NCBI GenBank assembly: GCA_965227045.1
Contig: OZ245718.1
Span: 2,232,001 to 2,296,000, forward strand
DNA from: UBA10649 sp965227045
Lineage (GTDB): Bacteria; Actinomycetota; Actinomycetes; S36-B12
Direction of reading: 5' to 3'
Length of the DNA: 64,000 nt
This document shows, in pieces, positions 1-8,528 of this stretch. Position 1 is the first letter of the stretch; every line of letters begins with the position of its first letter. Both the position numbers and the translations under genes were made by a program. The notes beneath the pieces were generated by a model. That model did no database searches and was not told the origin of the DNA. It saw nothing but the letters and a program-made list of their open reading frames with translations.

Positions 1-1
1 C

Positions 2-1213
2 GCAGTCACCTACCTGCTCCTTGTCGGGTTGATCGTCGTCACCTCGTGGAGTGGCCTGTACTACGCGGCGTTCGCTGTGATTCTCGGCAGCGCTGCCGTC
101 GTGTGGCGAATCGCCAAGCGCGATCGCTGGGTGGATGTCGCTCTAGGCGCGGTCCCGGTGGTCTCGGTCGCGGTCCTCGCAATCGCGGGATTCATTCCCG
201 GGGCGCTCACGGTCCTGAAGAATCCACCGCTGTTCCCGCTCGCGGAGCGGTCCGCCGCCGAATCGGTCACGCTCGCAGGCAGCTTGTCGATGGCGATCCT
301 GCCCGCACCGATCAGCGAACTTCCCGGGATGTGGCGATACAACGCAGCAATCACCGACCGGGTCGCCGAGGCCGTGGGCGGCGGACCGCCCGTCGAGAGC
401 ACCGCCCTGACGAACTACGGAACCTGGATCACGTCCGCCTGCCTTCTGCTGTTCGTCGTCGGCTGGGTACTGCGATCCCGTCGGCGCAGCCTGACCGGCT
501 CCGCGATCCCGTTCACCGGCTACCTGACCGTCGTGGCCATGCTGTTCTTCGTCCCGTGGGGGCTGAACTTCATCGTCGCAAGTTTCGTGACGGCCCAGAT
601 TCGCGGTTGGAATCGACTGCTGCCGATCCTGCTGCTCTTGTTCATCATGGGTGCGATGGCAGCGCTGGCACGCACGCGGTGGGACCGCACCAACCTCGCG
701 ACTGCGATCGCAGGCATCGCCATTCTCGCCGTGGTGATCGTCGAGCAAGTCGTGCCGTTCCGTGCCGCATACGCCCAGGGCGCGGCCACCGGCGCACTGT
801 CGGTGCAGGTCGCTCGCGACTACTCCGGCCAGGTCAACGCCGCCATCCCCGAGCATTGCGCGGTCCTCCAACTGCCATACGTGCAGTTCCCCGAGCAAGG
901 CACACTTCCTCCTGATCTCAACGACTACGAGCATTTCCTGCAGCCTCTGATCAACGACGACAAGGACTTCAGTTACGGCGCGGTCAAGAACACGACAGCG
1001 AGCGAGCAACTCTCACGCATTGGCGAGGTGCCGAACGCGGCCGACTTGGAGAACCTGCGCAACGCGGGGTTCTGCGCGATCCACATCGATCGCCGCGGAA
1101 TCGCCGACAACGTGTGGACCTTCATGCAGATCGACCTCCTGAGCGCGCTCGGCGAACCCGTTGCTGTCGGAAATGACGGCCTGTGGCAGTTGTACGACCT
1201 CAGGGCGAAGTAG
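2..1213 (+). CDS. multispanning membrane protein, GT-C-like, 5' truncated by window edge
   Basis: The reading frame is open to the first base of the window, so the N-terminus is missing; about 403 residues are visible. I see about seven hydrophobic segments in the first 260 residues, followed by a soluble C-terminal part of about 140 residues. This layout (many helices, then an extracytoplasmic tail) is typical of GT-C-type glycosyltransferases that use polyprenyl-phosphate sugars, but no family signature is complete enough to prove it. The TAG stop is shared with the putative -10 box of the following GT2 gene. Function is inferred from topology and neighbourhood only. Confidence 0.6.
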   Translation, partial: AVTYLLLVGLIVVTSWSGLYYAAFAVILGSAAVVWRIAKRDRWVDVALGAVPVVSVAVLAIAGFIPGALTVLKNPPLFPLAERSAAESVTLAGSLSMAILPAPISELPGMWRYNAAITDRVAEAVGGGPPVESTALTNYGTWITSACLLLFVVGWVLRSRRRSLTGSAIPFTGYLTVVAMLFFVPWGLNFIVASFVTAQIRGWNRLLPILLLLFIMGAMAALARTRWDRTNLATAIAGIAILAVVIVEQVVPFRAAYAQGAATGALSVQVARDYSGQVNAAIPEHCAVLQLPYVQFPEQGTLPPDLNDYEHFLQPLINDDKDFSYGAVKNTTASEQLSRIGEVPNAADLENLRNAGFCAIHIDRRGIADNVWTFMQIDLLSALGEPVAVGNDGLWQLYDLRAK

Positions 1214-1216
1214 TCT
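1211..1216 (+). promoter_or_regulatory. -10 box TAGTCT of leaderless GT2 gene
   Basis: TAGTCT lies exactly 7 nt before the ATG at 1224, so transcription would begin at or next to the start codon. Its first three bases are the TAG stop codon of the upstream gene. No clear -35 hexamer is visible. Confidence 0.5.
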
Positions 1217-1223
1217 CGCCGCG

Positions 1224-2075
1224 ATGAGCAGTTCTCGTGTGTCGGTCGTGATTCCGGTGTTCAACGGCCTGCCGTACCTGCCGGAGACAGTTGCCTCGGT
1301 CGAGGCGCAGACGCACCCGAACGTCGAACTCGTTCTCGTCGATGGCGGGTCCTCCGACGGATCCCGCGAATGGATTGAGCGATACGAGCGCGCCAACCTC
1401 GTCAAGGAGTACCTGCCAGCGGGCACTCCCGCCGCTTCGAACTGGACGAGAGCCAGCGAGCTCGCGACCGGCGACTACGTCAAGCTCCTGTGCCAGGACG
1501 ACCTCATCAGCCCATCCGCTCTCAGCGCTCAGAGTGCTGACCTCGATTCGCATCCGACGGCGGGAATGGCCATCGCGCAGCGGGATGTGGTCTCCGCGAG
1601 CGGGAAGGTGCTGACCGCCGGACGCGGTTGCGCGGGCCTGCCGACTGGACTCGTGAACGGCCGCAGGTCCCTCGAGGTCGCCGCCCGCAAGGGCGCCAAC
1701 ATCTTCGGCGAGCCGTTGGCGGTGCTGTTCCGACGCGAGGCGCTGGTCCAGGCGCTCCCCTGGGATGACGCCGAGCCTTTCCTGCTTGACATGTTCTTCT
1801 ACGCCAAGGTCCTCAGCGACCACGACGTCGTCGTGCGCAAGGAGTCGATCGGAGCGTTCCGGATCAGCGGCTCGTCGTGGTCGACCCGGCTGGCGTCCAA
1901 GCAGCGCCAGCAGTTCCGCACCTGGCAACGTCATGTCGAGCAGATCGTTCCCCAGCCCTGGTACCGCATCGCCGAGGCCCGCATCAACAACGACAAGACG
2001 ACCGCGATGCGCCGGATCGCCTACACGTGGCTGCGAGTGCGCGGCGATCTATCCCGGCCCACAGCCGGCGCCTGA
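1224..2075 (+). CDS. family 2 glycosyltransferase (GT-A)
   Basis: A 283-residue GT2 protein. The N-terminus has the classic VSVVIPVFNG strand-loop, then LVDGGSSDGS and the QDD motif near residue 94 that stands in for the DxD metal site. No membrane segments, so it should act in the cytoplasm on a nucleotide sugar. I chose the ATG at 1224 rather than an upstream in-frame start because a -10 box lies 7 nt before it and the GT2 fold begins at once. It is a clear paralogue of the minus-strand GT2 at 5206-6069: both carry VKLxCxDDLI, an FGEPxAV block and a C-terminal SSWS motif. Donor and acceptor are unknown. Confidence 0.88.
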   Translation: MSSSRVSVVIPVFNGLPYLPETVASVEAQTHPNVELVLVDGGSSDGSREWIERYERANLVKEYLPAGTPAASNWTRASELATGDYVKLLCQDDLISPSALSAQSADLDSHPTAGMAIAQRDVVSASGKVLTAGRGCAGLPTGLVNGRRSLEVAARKGANIFGEPLAVLFRREALVQALPWDDAEPFLLDMFFYAKVLSDHDVVVRKESIGAFRISGSSWSTRLASKQRQQFRTWQRHVEQIVPQPWYRIAEARINNDKTTAMRRIAYTWLRVRGDLSRPTAGA

Positions 2076-2081
2076 CCTCGA

Positions 2082-3368
2082 CTACCTGCCCTCCAGGGCG
2101 AGGCAGGTGATCAGGTTGCTCGTTACTCCGTACCACTTCGCATCGGAGAACGGCCAGGCCGGACTGAAGACGATCGCGACTGTTGCGTTGGGATCGTTGG
2201 CACACGAGGTTCGCGCCTCGCCGATCGTCTGCGGCCACGGAGGAAGTGCCGTCGAGCGGAACTTCGACGCCGGCAGCGCGGGTATCCACAGCGCCACGAG
2301 CACGACGGCCACCACTGCCATGACCAGTTCCTTGCGGCCGGGGACGTAGTGGTCCAAGGCGATGAGGCCCGCGGCCGTCCAGATGACCACGGGAATCACG
2401 AAGTAGCGATTGTTCGCGTACCCCGACAGTGCGGGGATGGCACCCATGGCCAGGCCGACCAGCACGAGCAGGCCGAGTCCATTAGCCACCTTGTCCCGCA
2501 GCGCAACAAGCACGACACCGCCGACAAGGACGAGGACGACGACGACCAGGCCGATCACTCCGACGCTGACGGACGCCGTCAGCGTGCCGTCGTCATTCAG
2601 CGCGGACTGGCCGGGCAGAAGCGTCAGTAGCGCGTTCGGCACACCGTTCGCCCACTCACGCAGTGAGTCGGTACTGACCGCAATGCGCCGGGGATCGACG
2701 GCGGTCACCGCGACAACAGCCTGAACGGCAAGGCCAGCGAGCAGGCTGGCCAGCGTGATGAGACCCCCACGCAGAGGAATCCGCTTGCGCGCCAGTTGAA
2801 CGAGGAGCGGAAGGAGAAGGACAACCGACGACGGAATCGTCAGGGCCACGAGCAGCGCACCGATGGCGTAGGGAATCGTCGGGAATCGATCTCGCGGGGG
2901 AAAGCACAGCGCCAGCGCTCCGACGAACGCGAGCAGCATGTACATGCTGCCGACCGCATTGATCATCTCCAGTCCGGAGATCGGGACGAGTACGGGCAGG
3001 AGCGCGACGAAGCCCGAGGTCACGGTGCCGACGCCACTCGCACGAAGAATCAGGACGGCCACGGCGGCGGCTCCGGCAGCAATCGCCGCTGCCACGAGGT
3101 TCGTCGCCAGGGGCCACGAGTCGACCGGCAGGAGACTGATCGGCCACGCGAGCAGACGAGGAAGGAACAGGAAGTAGCCCGCAAAGGGATCGGTCATGCA
3201 GGCAAGGACGCCGTGGCCCCGCACGCACAGCGGGAACATGCCGTCTTCTGCCCAGATGAGGTCGGTAAGCGCCGAACCGTTCGACAGGAGAATCCTGCCG
3301 ACGGACAGTGCCGCGGCGAGCACCGCAGCTACGCCAGCCGTCCATCGGGTGGCCGAACCCTGGGTCAA
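2082..3368 (-). CDS. multispanning membrane protein, GT-C-like
   Basis: About 428 residues with roughly ten hydrophobic helices. After the first helix there is an acidic loop (WAEDGMF), the position where GT-C enzymes carry their catalytic acid, but I cannot name a family. The start is taken as the TTG at 3368 because AGGAGG lies just upstream; an in-frame TTG at 3395 would place this ribosome binding site inside the coding region. It diverges from the next membrane protein gene and converges on the GT2 gene with a 6-nt gap. A role in surface glycan transfer is inferred from topology and context. Confidence 0.65.
   Translation of the reverse strand: MTQGSATRWTAGVAAVLAAALSVGRILLSNGSALTDLIWAEDGMFPLCVRGHGVLACMTDPFAGYFLFLPRLLAWPISLLPVDSWPLATNLVAAAIAAGAAAVAVLILRASGVGTVTSGFVALLPVLVPISGLEMINAVGSMYMLLAFVGALALCFPPRDRFPTIPYAIGALLVALTIPSSVVLLLPLLVQLARKRIPLRGGLITLASLLAGLAVQAVVAVTAVDPRRIAVSTDSLREWANGVPNALLTLLPGQSALNDDGTLTASVSVGVIGLVVVVLVLVGGVVLVALRDKVANGLGLLVLVGLAMGAIPALSGYANNRYFVIPVVIWTAAGLIALDHYVPGRKELVMAVVAVVLVALWIPALPASKFRSTALPPWPQTIGEARTSCANDPNATVAIVFSPAWPFSDAKWYGVTSNLITCLALEGR
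2084..2108. terminator. candidate stem-loop at convergent junction
   Basis: ACCTGCC and GGCAGGT form a perfect 7-bp stem around an 11-nt loop, 8 nt past the stop of the GT2 gene and inside the 3' end of the converging membrane-protein gene. There is no T-run, so this is at most a terminator-like hairpin. Confidence 0.3.
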
Positions 3369-3393
3369 ATCTCCTCCTCGTGGGTGACTGCAC

Positions 3394-3399
3394 AATCTA
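3394..3399 (-). promoter_or_regulatory. -10 box TAGATT, leadered, for the 2082-3368 gene
   Basis: TAGATT on the minus strand would give a start of transcription near 3387 and a leader of about 20 nt that contains the AGGAGG ribosome binding site. This supports the TTG start at 3368. Confidence 0.35.
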
Positions 3400-3423
3400 C
3401 AGATCCGGTTTCACCGCCGTAGG

Positions 3424-3429
3424 TATGCT
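3424..3429 (+). promoter_or_regulatory. -10 box TATGCT for the 3471 gene
   Basis: TATGCT predicts transcription from about 3437 and a leader of about 34 nt that contains GGGAGA before the GTG at 3471. Confidence 0.35.
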
Positions 3430-3470
3430 GCAGGCTGCCGATTCTCGGCTGATCCGATTGGGAGATCTAC

Positions 3471-5228
3471 GTGTCAACAGCCGGGCGCCGCGTGCTGCTG
3501 CTTGGAAGCTTCGTCTTCTCCCAGTTGGTCCTGCTGCTCATCCTGCGCATGCCCGTCGTTCCCGGCGAGGGCAGTTGGCTCCAGGCCTTCCGCGGCTACT
3601 TCTCCTACGACCAGCTCTCCTACGCGGCGATCGCATCGACCGCCGCCGCTGGCGATGCCGGACTGCCCGAGCCGTTCACTGAGACGGGGCACTCGTACTA
3701 CCCGAGCCTGTGGTACCGGATTCTGGGCTGGCTGTCGGCTCTCACGGGACTGTCCACGCCGACGGTCTGGACGGTCGCCGGATACCTCCTGCTCGCCTCC
3801 AGCATCGCCTTCATCGGCTACGTCGCGTTCCGCATCAGCAACCTGCCTTGGGCACCAGCGCTTGTCGCCCCGGCACTGCTCATCGGCTCGCTCTCGATCA
3901 TCCTTCACGACTACTGGTACACGACGCTCGACTCGCATGCGGTCCTGTGGGGTCCGTACGGCGCGATCTACGTGCTGAACGCGGAGGTCGCGGGATTCGC
4001 GTGCGTGGGCAGCGCGCTGGCGATGATCTTGTGGGCCTGCCTCGGCTCAACCCTCAGCACACGCAAGCGAGTGATCTGGCTCGTCGGAGCGGCCGCGCTC
4101 TTGGGCATCACGGCCAACTTCCACACCTACATCTTCTTCCTTGGTGCGGCGGTCGCGTTCGCGTGGATAGGTGCCTTCGGACTGCTCCGCGCTCGCTCGC
4201 GCAACCTGATCATCGCGACCGGCATCATCGTGATCGCCACCTTCATCCTCGGTGGCCCGCTCGCCGAGCGCGTCGGAGCTCTGCCCGTCTATGGCCTGTT
4301 GATCCTGTGCACGCTTCCCGGCGTCGTGTCGATCGCGCGACCGAACATTCGCGTTCTGCTCCTGCCCGCGGTCGTGTTCGTGATCACCGCTGCGCCGCAG
4401 GCGATCATCGTGGCCAGCGGCATCCTCCGTAAGGACGCGTTCCTGACCTATCGGCAGGACGTATCGTCAGCGCTCGGCGTGCCGGTATGGATCGCCCTGC
4501 TCGCGTCATTGCCGATCATCGCGCTGTGGGCCGCCAACGTCGCCGTGCAGCGCCGCCACCGCAATGACTTCGTCCTCGGCGCTCTGCTCGGCCTCGCCTT
4601 CGCGTGCGTGATGCTCACATTCAACGGCGCGTGGGGCTTCGGCCAGGAGCCCTACCGCTTCTGGATCGAGAGTGTCACGGTGTCGGCGCTCGTGCTTGCC
4701 CCCGTTACCGCGTGGAGCTTCGCGCAGCGACGCGCTGCTCCGGCCGGCGAACGCTCGACACTGGTCACCGCGACGGCTGTGGCCGCGGTGGTCCTGTTCG
4801 CGTTGTCCCTCCTCGACTTCGGCGCTTTCCGAGTGTTCGTCTCGAACTCGGGCGTCATTCGCTTCGACACGGCCCGGTACGACGCCTTGCGTGAGCTGAC
4901 GACCAACGTCGACGCGCTGATGACGACCGGCCCGTGCCTTGACCCGCAAGAAGCGAAGATCGTCACGCGCAAGCGAATCGCGTTCTACAACCTCGGCATC
5001 GCCTGGCCAGAGAACAAGGCGGCGATCGACGTCGTTCTCGACGCTCAGCGCAACGGGGTGTTCAATCCGGATGCGATGCGAGCAGCCGACGTTCGGTACC
5101 TCGTTACCGACAGCGCCTGTGCGACTCAGTGGCCGGTGGATGCAGCCATGGGACTGATCAACATCGGAACTCGTGACTACGCGGACGAGATGGGCTCAGG
5201 GACACTCACGCTGTGGCGGGTGGGCTAG
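3471..5228 (+). CDS. large multispanning membrane protein, GT-C-like
   Basis: 585 residues starting at a GTG preceded by GGGAGA. A first helix is followed by a long extracytoplasmic loop with FSYDQLSYAAI and SYYPSLWY, resembling the first loop of GT-C enzymes, where an Asp binds the polyprenyl-phosphate sugar. About a dozen helices follow, then a soluble tail of about 110 residues. No signature identifies a specific family. It is divergent from another GT-C-like gene and overlaps the end of the opposing GT2 gene by 23 nt. Transfer of a lipid-linked sugar outside the membrane is a reasonable inference, not shown. Confidence 0.65.
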   Translation: MSTAGRRVLLLGSFVFSQLVLLLILRMPVVPGEGSWLQAFRGYFSYDQLSYAAIASTAAAGDAGLPEPFTETGHSYYPSLWYRILGWLSALTGLSTPTVWTVAGYLLLASSIAFIGYVAFRISNLPWAPALVAPALLIGSLSIILHDYWYTTLDSHAVLWGPYGAIYVLNAEVAGFACVGSALAMILWACLGSTLSTRKRVIWLVGAAALLGITANFHTYIFFLGAAVAFAWIGAFGLLRARSRNLIIATGIIVIATFILGGPLAERVGALPVYGLLILCTLPGVVSIARPNIRVLLLPAVVFVITAAPQAIIVASGILRKDAFLTYRQDVSSALGVPVWIALLASLPIIALWAANVAVQRRHRNDFVLGALLGLAFACVMLTFNGAWGFGQEPYRFWIESVTVSALVLAPVTAWSFAQRRAAPAGERSTLVTATAVAAVVLFALSLLDFGAFRVFVSNSGVIRFDTARYDALRELTTNVDALMTTGPCLDPQEAKIVTRKRIAFYNLGIAWPENKAAIDVVLDAQRNGVFNPDAMRAADVRYLVTDSACATQWPVDAAMGLINIGTRDYADEMGSGTLTLWRVG

Positions 5229-6069
5229 CCGACGATCGGCGCTTGCCCGCACGGGCGACCTGCCAGAAGTAAGCCTTGCGCCCCAGCGCCCTGCCCCGAA
5301 TGCTGATATCGGAGCGGAGTCGGTCGATGGCCGAGAACTTCACGATCCCCGAGGCGATCATGTCGTCACGCCACGCCCGGAACTGGATCGGCTGCTGGCT
5401 GAGAAGGGTCGAGCTCCACGACGTGGCGGTGACGCGGAACGAGGCGAGCACGGACTGGTCGCACACAACGGCGCCGTCGCGGAGCAACTCGGCGTAGGTC
5501 GCGACGTCGATCATGTACGGCCACTGCGAACGCCACGGCATCACCGAACGGATCCGATCCCCGTCGAACATGACAGCCGCCGGCTCCCCGAAGGGGTTCG
5601 TGCCGGTCAGGCAGCAGGCTCGAAGCGCGGCGAGGCCGTCGATGACCCCGGACATAGACGGGAGTCCATGCTTCTCCTTCATCGACTTGCCCTGCGGGTC
5701 AATGATCCTGCGTCGCGAGGCCGCCATCACTGCCTCGGGGTGCGCGACCATGTCCGCGACCTGAATCGCAACCGCATCCTTGCGGATCAGGTCGTCAGCG
5801 CACATGAGCTTCACGAAGCGGCCGGTGCTCTCCTGGATTGCCTGCGTCCAGTTCTCCGGAGCTGGCTGGGTTGCGTCGCGGTAGACGACGCGAAGGCGCG
5901 GATCGCTCTGCTTCCGCAGCCACTCCGCACTTCCGTCGTCGGAATGATTCTCGACGACGACGACCTCGATCTCGGGGTACGTCTGAGCCAGCGCCGATCC
6001 CACGCAGTCCACGAGATAGGGCATCCCGTTGTAGACGGGGATGACGATCGACACAAGGGGTTGGCTCAT
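5206..6069 (-). CDS. family 2 glycosyltransferase (GT-A)
   Basis: 287 residues, cytoplasmic, beginning VSIVIPVYNGMPYL with VVVENHSDDGS and the metal-site motif ADD at about residue 92. It is a paralogue of the GT2 at 1224-2075: the central FGEPAAVMF block and the C-terminal TSWSS motif match. It is the last gene of a minus-strand operon; its ATG overlaps the stop of the SDR gene upstream (ATGA). Because it travels with an AscE/RmlC-like epimerase and a 4-ketoreductase candidate, it may transfer the deoxysugar those enzymes make. That assignment is inference. Confidence 0.87.
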   Translation of the reverse strand: MSQPLVSIVIPVYNGMPYLVDCVGSALAQTYPEIEVVVVENHSDDGSAEWLRKQSDPRLRVVYRDATQPAPENWTQAIQESTGRFVKLMCADDLIRKDAVAIQVADMVAHPEAVMAASRRRIIDPQGKSMKEKHGLPSMSGVIDGLAALRACCLTGTNPFGEPAAVMFDGDRIRSVMPWRSQWPYMIDVATYAELLRDGAVVCDQSVLASFRVTATSWSSTLLSQQPIQFRAWRDDMIASGIVKFSAIDRLRSDISIRGRALGRKAYFWQVARAGKRRSSASPPATA

Positions 6070-6920
6070 GTGCGACTCCCCTCATCTGCGGCTGCATTCC
6101 AACAGCGCCGAATTCCATCCTCCAACGAGATCTCCGCGGACCACCACTCAGGGCTGGCGCCGAACACCCAGTCGCTTGTCATCTCGCGTGGGCGCGCGGC
6201 GCGAGCGCCCCATTCGACAGCGATCGACCTACCGGTGGACGCTTCAACGGTCTCGACCAGCTCACGGATACTGACCGGGTGCCAAGTGCGCAGCACCGAT
6301 GAAGCCGCGGCGTCAGGCTCCAGCCCGATGCCGACTATCCCGCGCACGACGTCGTCGATGTAGGTCAGGTCGATCAACTGGGTGCCGTCGCTCATCGGCA
6401 TGATCGTGCCCGACCTCGCTGCGGCGAGGAGCGCCGGCACGAGTTTAGGTCGCGTGTCGTGTGGTCCATAGGTGTCGAACAAGGTCACCACGCGCGAATC
6501 GAGCTCGCGAACATTGACGTAGTAGGCGAGCACGGTGGACAGCGCCTGCTTCGTCGCCGCGTATAGCGACACCGGGTCGTAGGCACTTCCGTTCACGTGC
6601 TGCCAGGCAGAGTCGACGGTCACGAGTCGCGCCCCCGCTTGCGATGCTGCCTCGGCGACTACCGTCCCGAACTCGACGTTGGACCCGATGAGCGCGGGGA
6701 TGTCGTCGGGCTCGTGTCCGGCGAGGAAGTGGGTCGCGAGGTGGATGACCACGTCGGGATTGAAGTCCTTCGTGCGATCGACGAGCTCCGACGGCATCGC
6801 CGCGGAGTCCCGCCTCGTGAGCTCGGCGACGACGCACCCGCGTTCGGCCAGCTCACGGATCACGGACCGGCCGACGAATCCCGACGCGCCGGTGAGGAGA
6901 ACACGCGCGGCGTTGCTCAT
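6066..6920 (-). CDS. SDR 4-ketoreductase, RfbJ/AscF-like (candidate CDP-dideoxyhexose synthase)
   Basis: 284-residue extended short-chain dehydrogenase. The NAD(P) loop GASGFVG lies at residues 11-17 and the catalytic pair Y120/K124 is in YAATK. The HLATHF and DSAWQHVNGSAYDP segments resemble abequose/paratose synthases (RfbJ, RfbS), which reduce the 4-keto group of CDP-3,6-dideoxy-4-hexulose. The preceding gene in the operon is an RmlC-fold epimerase; the order epimerase then reductase is that of ascE-ascF for CDP-L-ascarylose. Both neighbours overlap by 4 nt, so the three genes are co-translated. The exact product sugar cannot be told from sequence. Confidence 0.6.
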   Translation of the reverse strand: MSNAARVLLTGASGFVGRSVIRELAERGCVVAELTRRDSAAMPSELVDRTKDFNPDVVIHLATHFLAGHEPDDIPALIGSNVEFGTVVAEAASQAGARLVTVDSAWQHVNGSAYDPVSLYAATKQALSTVLAYYVNVRELDSRVVTLFDTYGPHDTRPKLVPALLAAARSGTIMPMSDGTQLIDLTYIDDVVRGIVGIGLEPDAAASSVLRTWHPVSIRELVETVEASTGRSIAVEWGARAARPREMTSDWVFGASPEWWSAEISLEDGIRRCWNAAADEGSRT

Positions 6921-7462
6921 CGGAACACGAAGGGAGAGTCGAACTCGGCCAAGCTCGGCAGTTCCCGGTCACGTACGGAGATGATCGGCTCAGCGGCGGA
7001 CAACTCGACCCCGGCCGACGAGAACAAGATCCCGCCGTCGTGCTCAGCGCTGTAGAAGTCCTCCTGCCCGTAGATCATCGCGGCATCATCGGACAGCACT
7101 TCGAAGCCGTGCGCGCACCCCTCGGGGATCACCAGACCGCCCGATGTCGACGCGAGCTCGGTCTGCCACACCTGGGCTTCGGTGGGGCTGCCTCGGCGCA
7201 GGTCGACGATCACGTCGCGTACGACGCCGTGCGCGACGAACACGACCTTGCGAGATGGTCGCGGGGGCAGCGGCACGTGCAGGCCGCGGAACGTGCCGCG
7301 CACCGAGTGCGACCAGTAGATCTCCCGCACGGTGAATGGCTGCGCCTGGCCTTCATCGCTCTCACCGAGAATCTTGCGGAAGGACCCGCGCTCGTCGAGC
7401 AGTGCCGGTCGATCGGTACGAAAGAGGCCCGGGATCTCGGTCGATCGCCACGGGGATGACAC
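6917..7462 (-). CDS. RmlC/AscE-like NDP-4-keto-sugar epimerase
   Basis: 181 residues of the dTDP-4-dehydrorhamnose 3,5-epimerase cupin family. Diagnostic parts are FRGLH (H62), the P-x-G-x-A-H-G-F-x-V-L-S strand near residue 115, and the Tyr-rich IYGQEDFY segment near 131-137. I chose the GTG at 7462 because a TACGCT box ends 6 nt before it and the family begins there; a longer frame would run into the divergent promoter. No rmlA, rmlB or rmlD is nearby, whereas CDP-sugar genes are, so a 5-epimerase of the AscE type is more likely than rhamnose synthesis. Shortness (usual RmlC about 180) is normal. Confidence 0.75.
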   Translation of the reverse strand: MSSPWRSTEIPGLFRTDRPALLDERGSFRKILGESDEGQAQPFTVREIYWSHSVRGTFRGLHVPLPPRPSRKVVFVAHGVVRDVIVDLRRGSPTEAQVWQTELASTSGGLVIPEGCAHGFEVLSDDAAMIYGQEDFYSAEHDGGILFSSAGVELSAAEPIISVRDRELPSLAEFDSPFVFR

Positions 7463-7468
7463 GGCAGC

Positions 7469-7474
7469 AGCGTA
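7469..7474 (-). promoter_or_regulatory. -10 box TACGCT, leaderless, for the epimerase operon
   Basis: TACGCT on the minus strand ends 6 nt before the GTG at 7462. With the plus-strand box at 7508 it forms a divergent, doubly leaderless promoter in 58 bp. Confidence 0.5.
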
Positions 7475-7507
7475 CAGGGACGGACCTGTGGGGATCGGTG
7501 TCCGCGC

Positions 7508-7513
7508 TACCCT
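7508..7513 (+). promoter_or_regulatory. -10 box TACCCT, leaderless, for the 7521 GT2
   Basis: TACCCT is followed by 7 nt and then ATG at 7521, so the mRNA would start at the start codon. This decides the start among several in-frame choices. Confidence 0.5.
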
Positions 7514-7520
7514 GTCCGGC

Positions 7521-8528
7521 ATGGCGATGCCCGACCACGCCCACGTGGCGAATGTGAGCGTGGTCATCCCCGTCTACGCAGGCGAGGCCACCTTGCCCGG
7601 CCTCATCGAGGAGCTCTCCGCACTCCACGACCACGCGCTCACTCCCGCTGGCCGCGAGTTTCGCGTCAGCGAGGTTGTGCTCGTGTGGGACCGCGGCCCG
7701 GGAGGCAGTGACCGCTGCATCCGCGAACTGGCTGCCAAGCACGATTGGGTGCGTCCGGTCTGGCTCTCACGCAACTTCGGCCAGCACCCGGCAACCCTCG
7801 CGGGCATGGCCTCCTCCGGTGGCGAGTGGATCGTCACGATGGACGAGGACGGCCAGCACGATCCCGCGTACATCGGCGCGATGCTGGATCGCGCCTACGA
7901 CACGTCGGCGCAACTGATCTACGCGTCGCCCACCAACGCGCCGCCGCACGGGCGACTTCGCAACTCCGGTTCCGGCTTCGCCAAGTGGATGTTCAAGGTC
8001 CTCGTCGGCGACTCGGGGCTTGAGTCCTTCAACAGCTACCGGCTCATCCTCGGCGAGGTCGGACGCAGTGCGGCCGCGTACACCGGCTCAGGCGTCTACC
8101 TCGACGTCGCCCTCGCGTGGGTTGTCTCGGACGTGGCGACGTGCCCCATGCCGATGCGGTCCGAGGGCCGGCCCGCCAGCAACTACTCGCTCAGCAAGCT
8201 CGTGTCGCACTTCGGCCGGCTGGTGATCTCGTCGGGAACCCGGCCGCTGGCGCTCGTGTCCCTCATCGGCCTGCTGTTCCTCGGCCTGGGAGTGCTCTAC
8301 TCCGTGTGGGTGCTCGCCAACCGGATTCTCGGTGACTACGCCCCGCAGGGCTGGACGTCGACCTTCGTCTCGATCCTCATCGTCGGTGGACTGACGCTCT
8401 TCTCCCTCGGCGTCATCTCGCAGTACATCCGGGCGGCCACCAACATGTCACTCGGCAAGCCGCTCTACGTGGTCGTTCGCGACCCGGCCGCTGTCTTTCC
8501 TGACCAGGCTCCACGCGCCGACTCCTGA
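7521..8528 (+). CDS. GtrB/DPM1-type GT2 with two C-terminal membrane helices
   Basis: 335 residues. The GT-A domain has VSVVIPVYAGE, a DED metal motif (MDEDGQHDP near residue 110) typical of polyprenyl-phosphate sugar synthases, and two C-terminal helices (about 245-270 and 285-310). Such enzymes load a sugar from a nucleotide donor onto polyprenyl phosphate on the inner face, and GT-C enzymes use it outside. It heads a plus-strand operon of SDR genes (8528, 9448, 10290) joined by TGATG overlaps, so it may load the sugar those SDRs make; that link is inferred. Confidence 0.82.
   Translation: MAMPDHAHVANVSVVIPVYAGEATLPGLIEELSALHDHALTPAGREFRVSEVVLVWDRGPGGSDRCIRELAAKHDWVRPVWLSRNFGQHPATLAGMASSGGEWIVTMDEDGQHDPAYIGAMLDRAYDTSAQLIYASPTNAPPHGRLRNSGSGFAKWMFKVLVGDSGLESFNSYRLILGEVGRSAAAYTGSGVYLDVALAWVVSDVATCPMPMRSEGRPASNYSLSKLVSHFGRLVISSGTRPLALVSLIGLLFLGLGVLYSVWVLANRILGDYAPQGWTSTFVSILIVGGLTLFSLGVISQYIRAATNMSLGKPLYVVVRDPAAVFPDQAPRADS

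Noticed and set aside
6917..7462. rmlC of a dTDP-rhamnose pathway
   Set aside because: No rmlA, rmlB or rmlD is present, while the CDP-sugar genes are adjacent; an AscE-like role is more likely.
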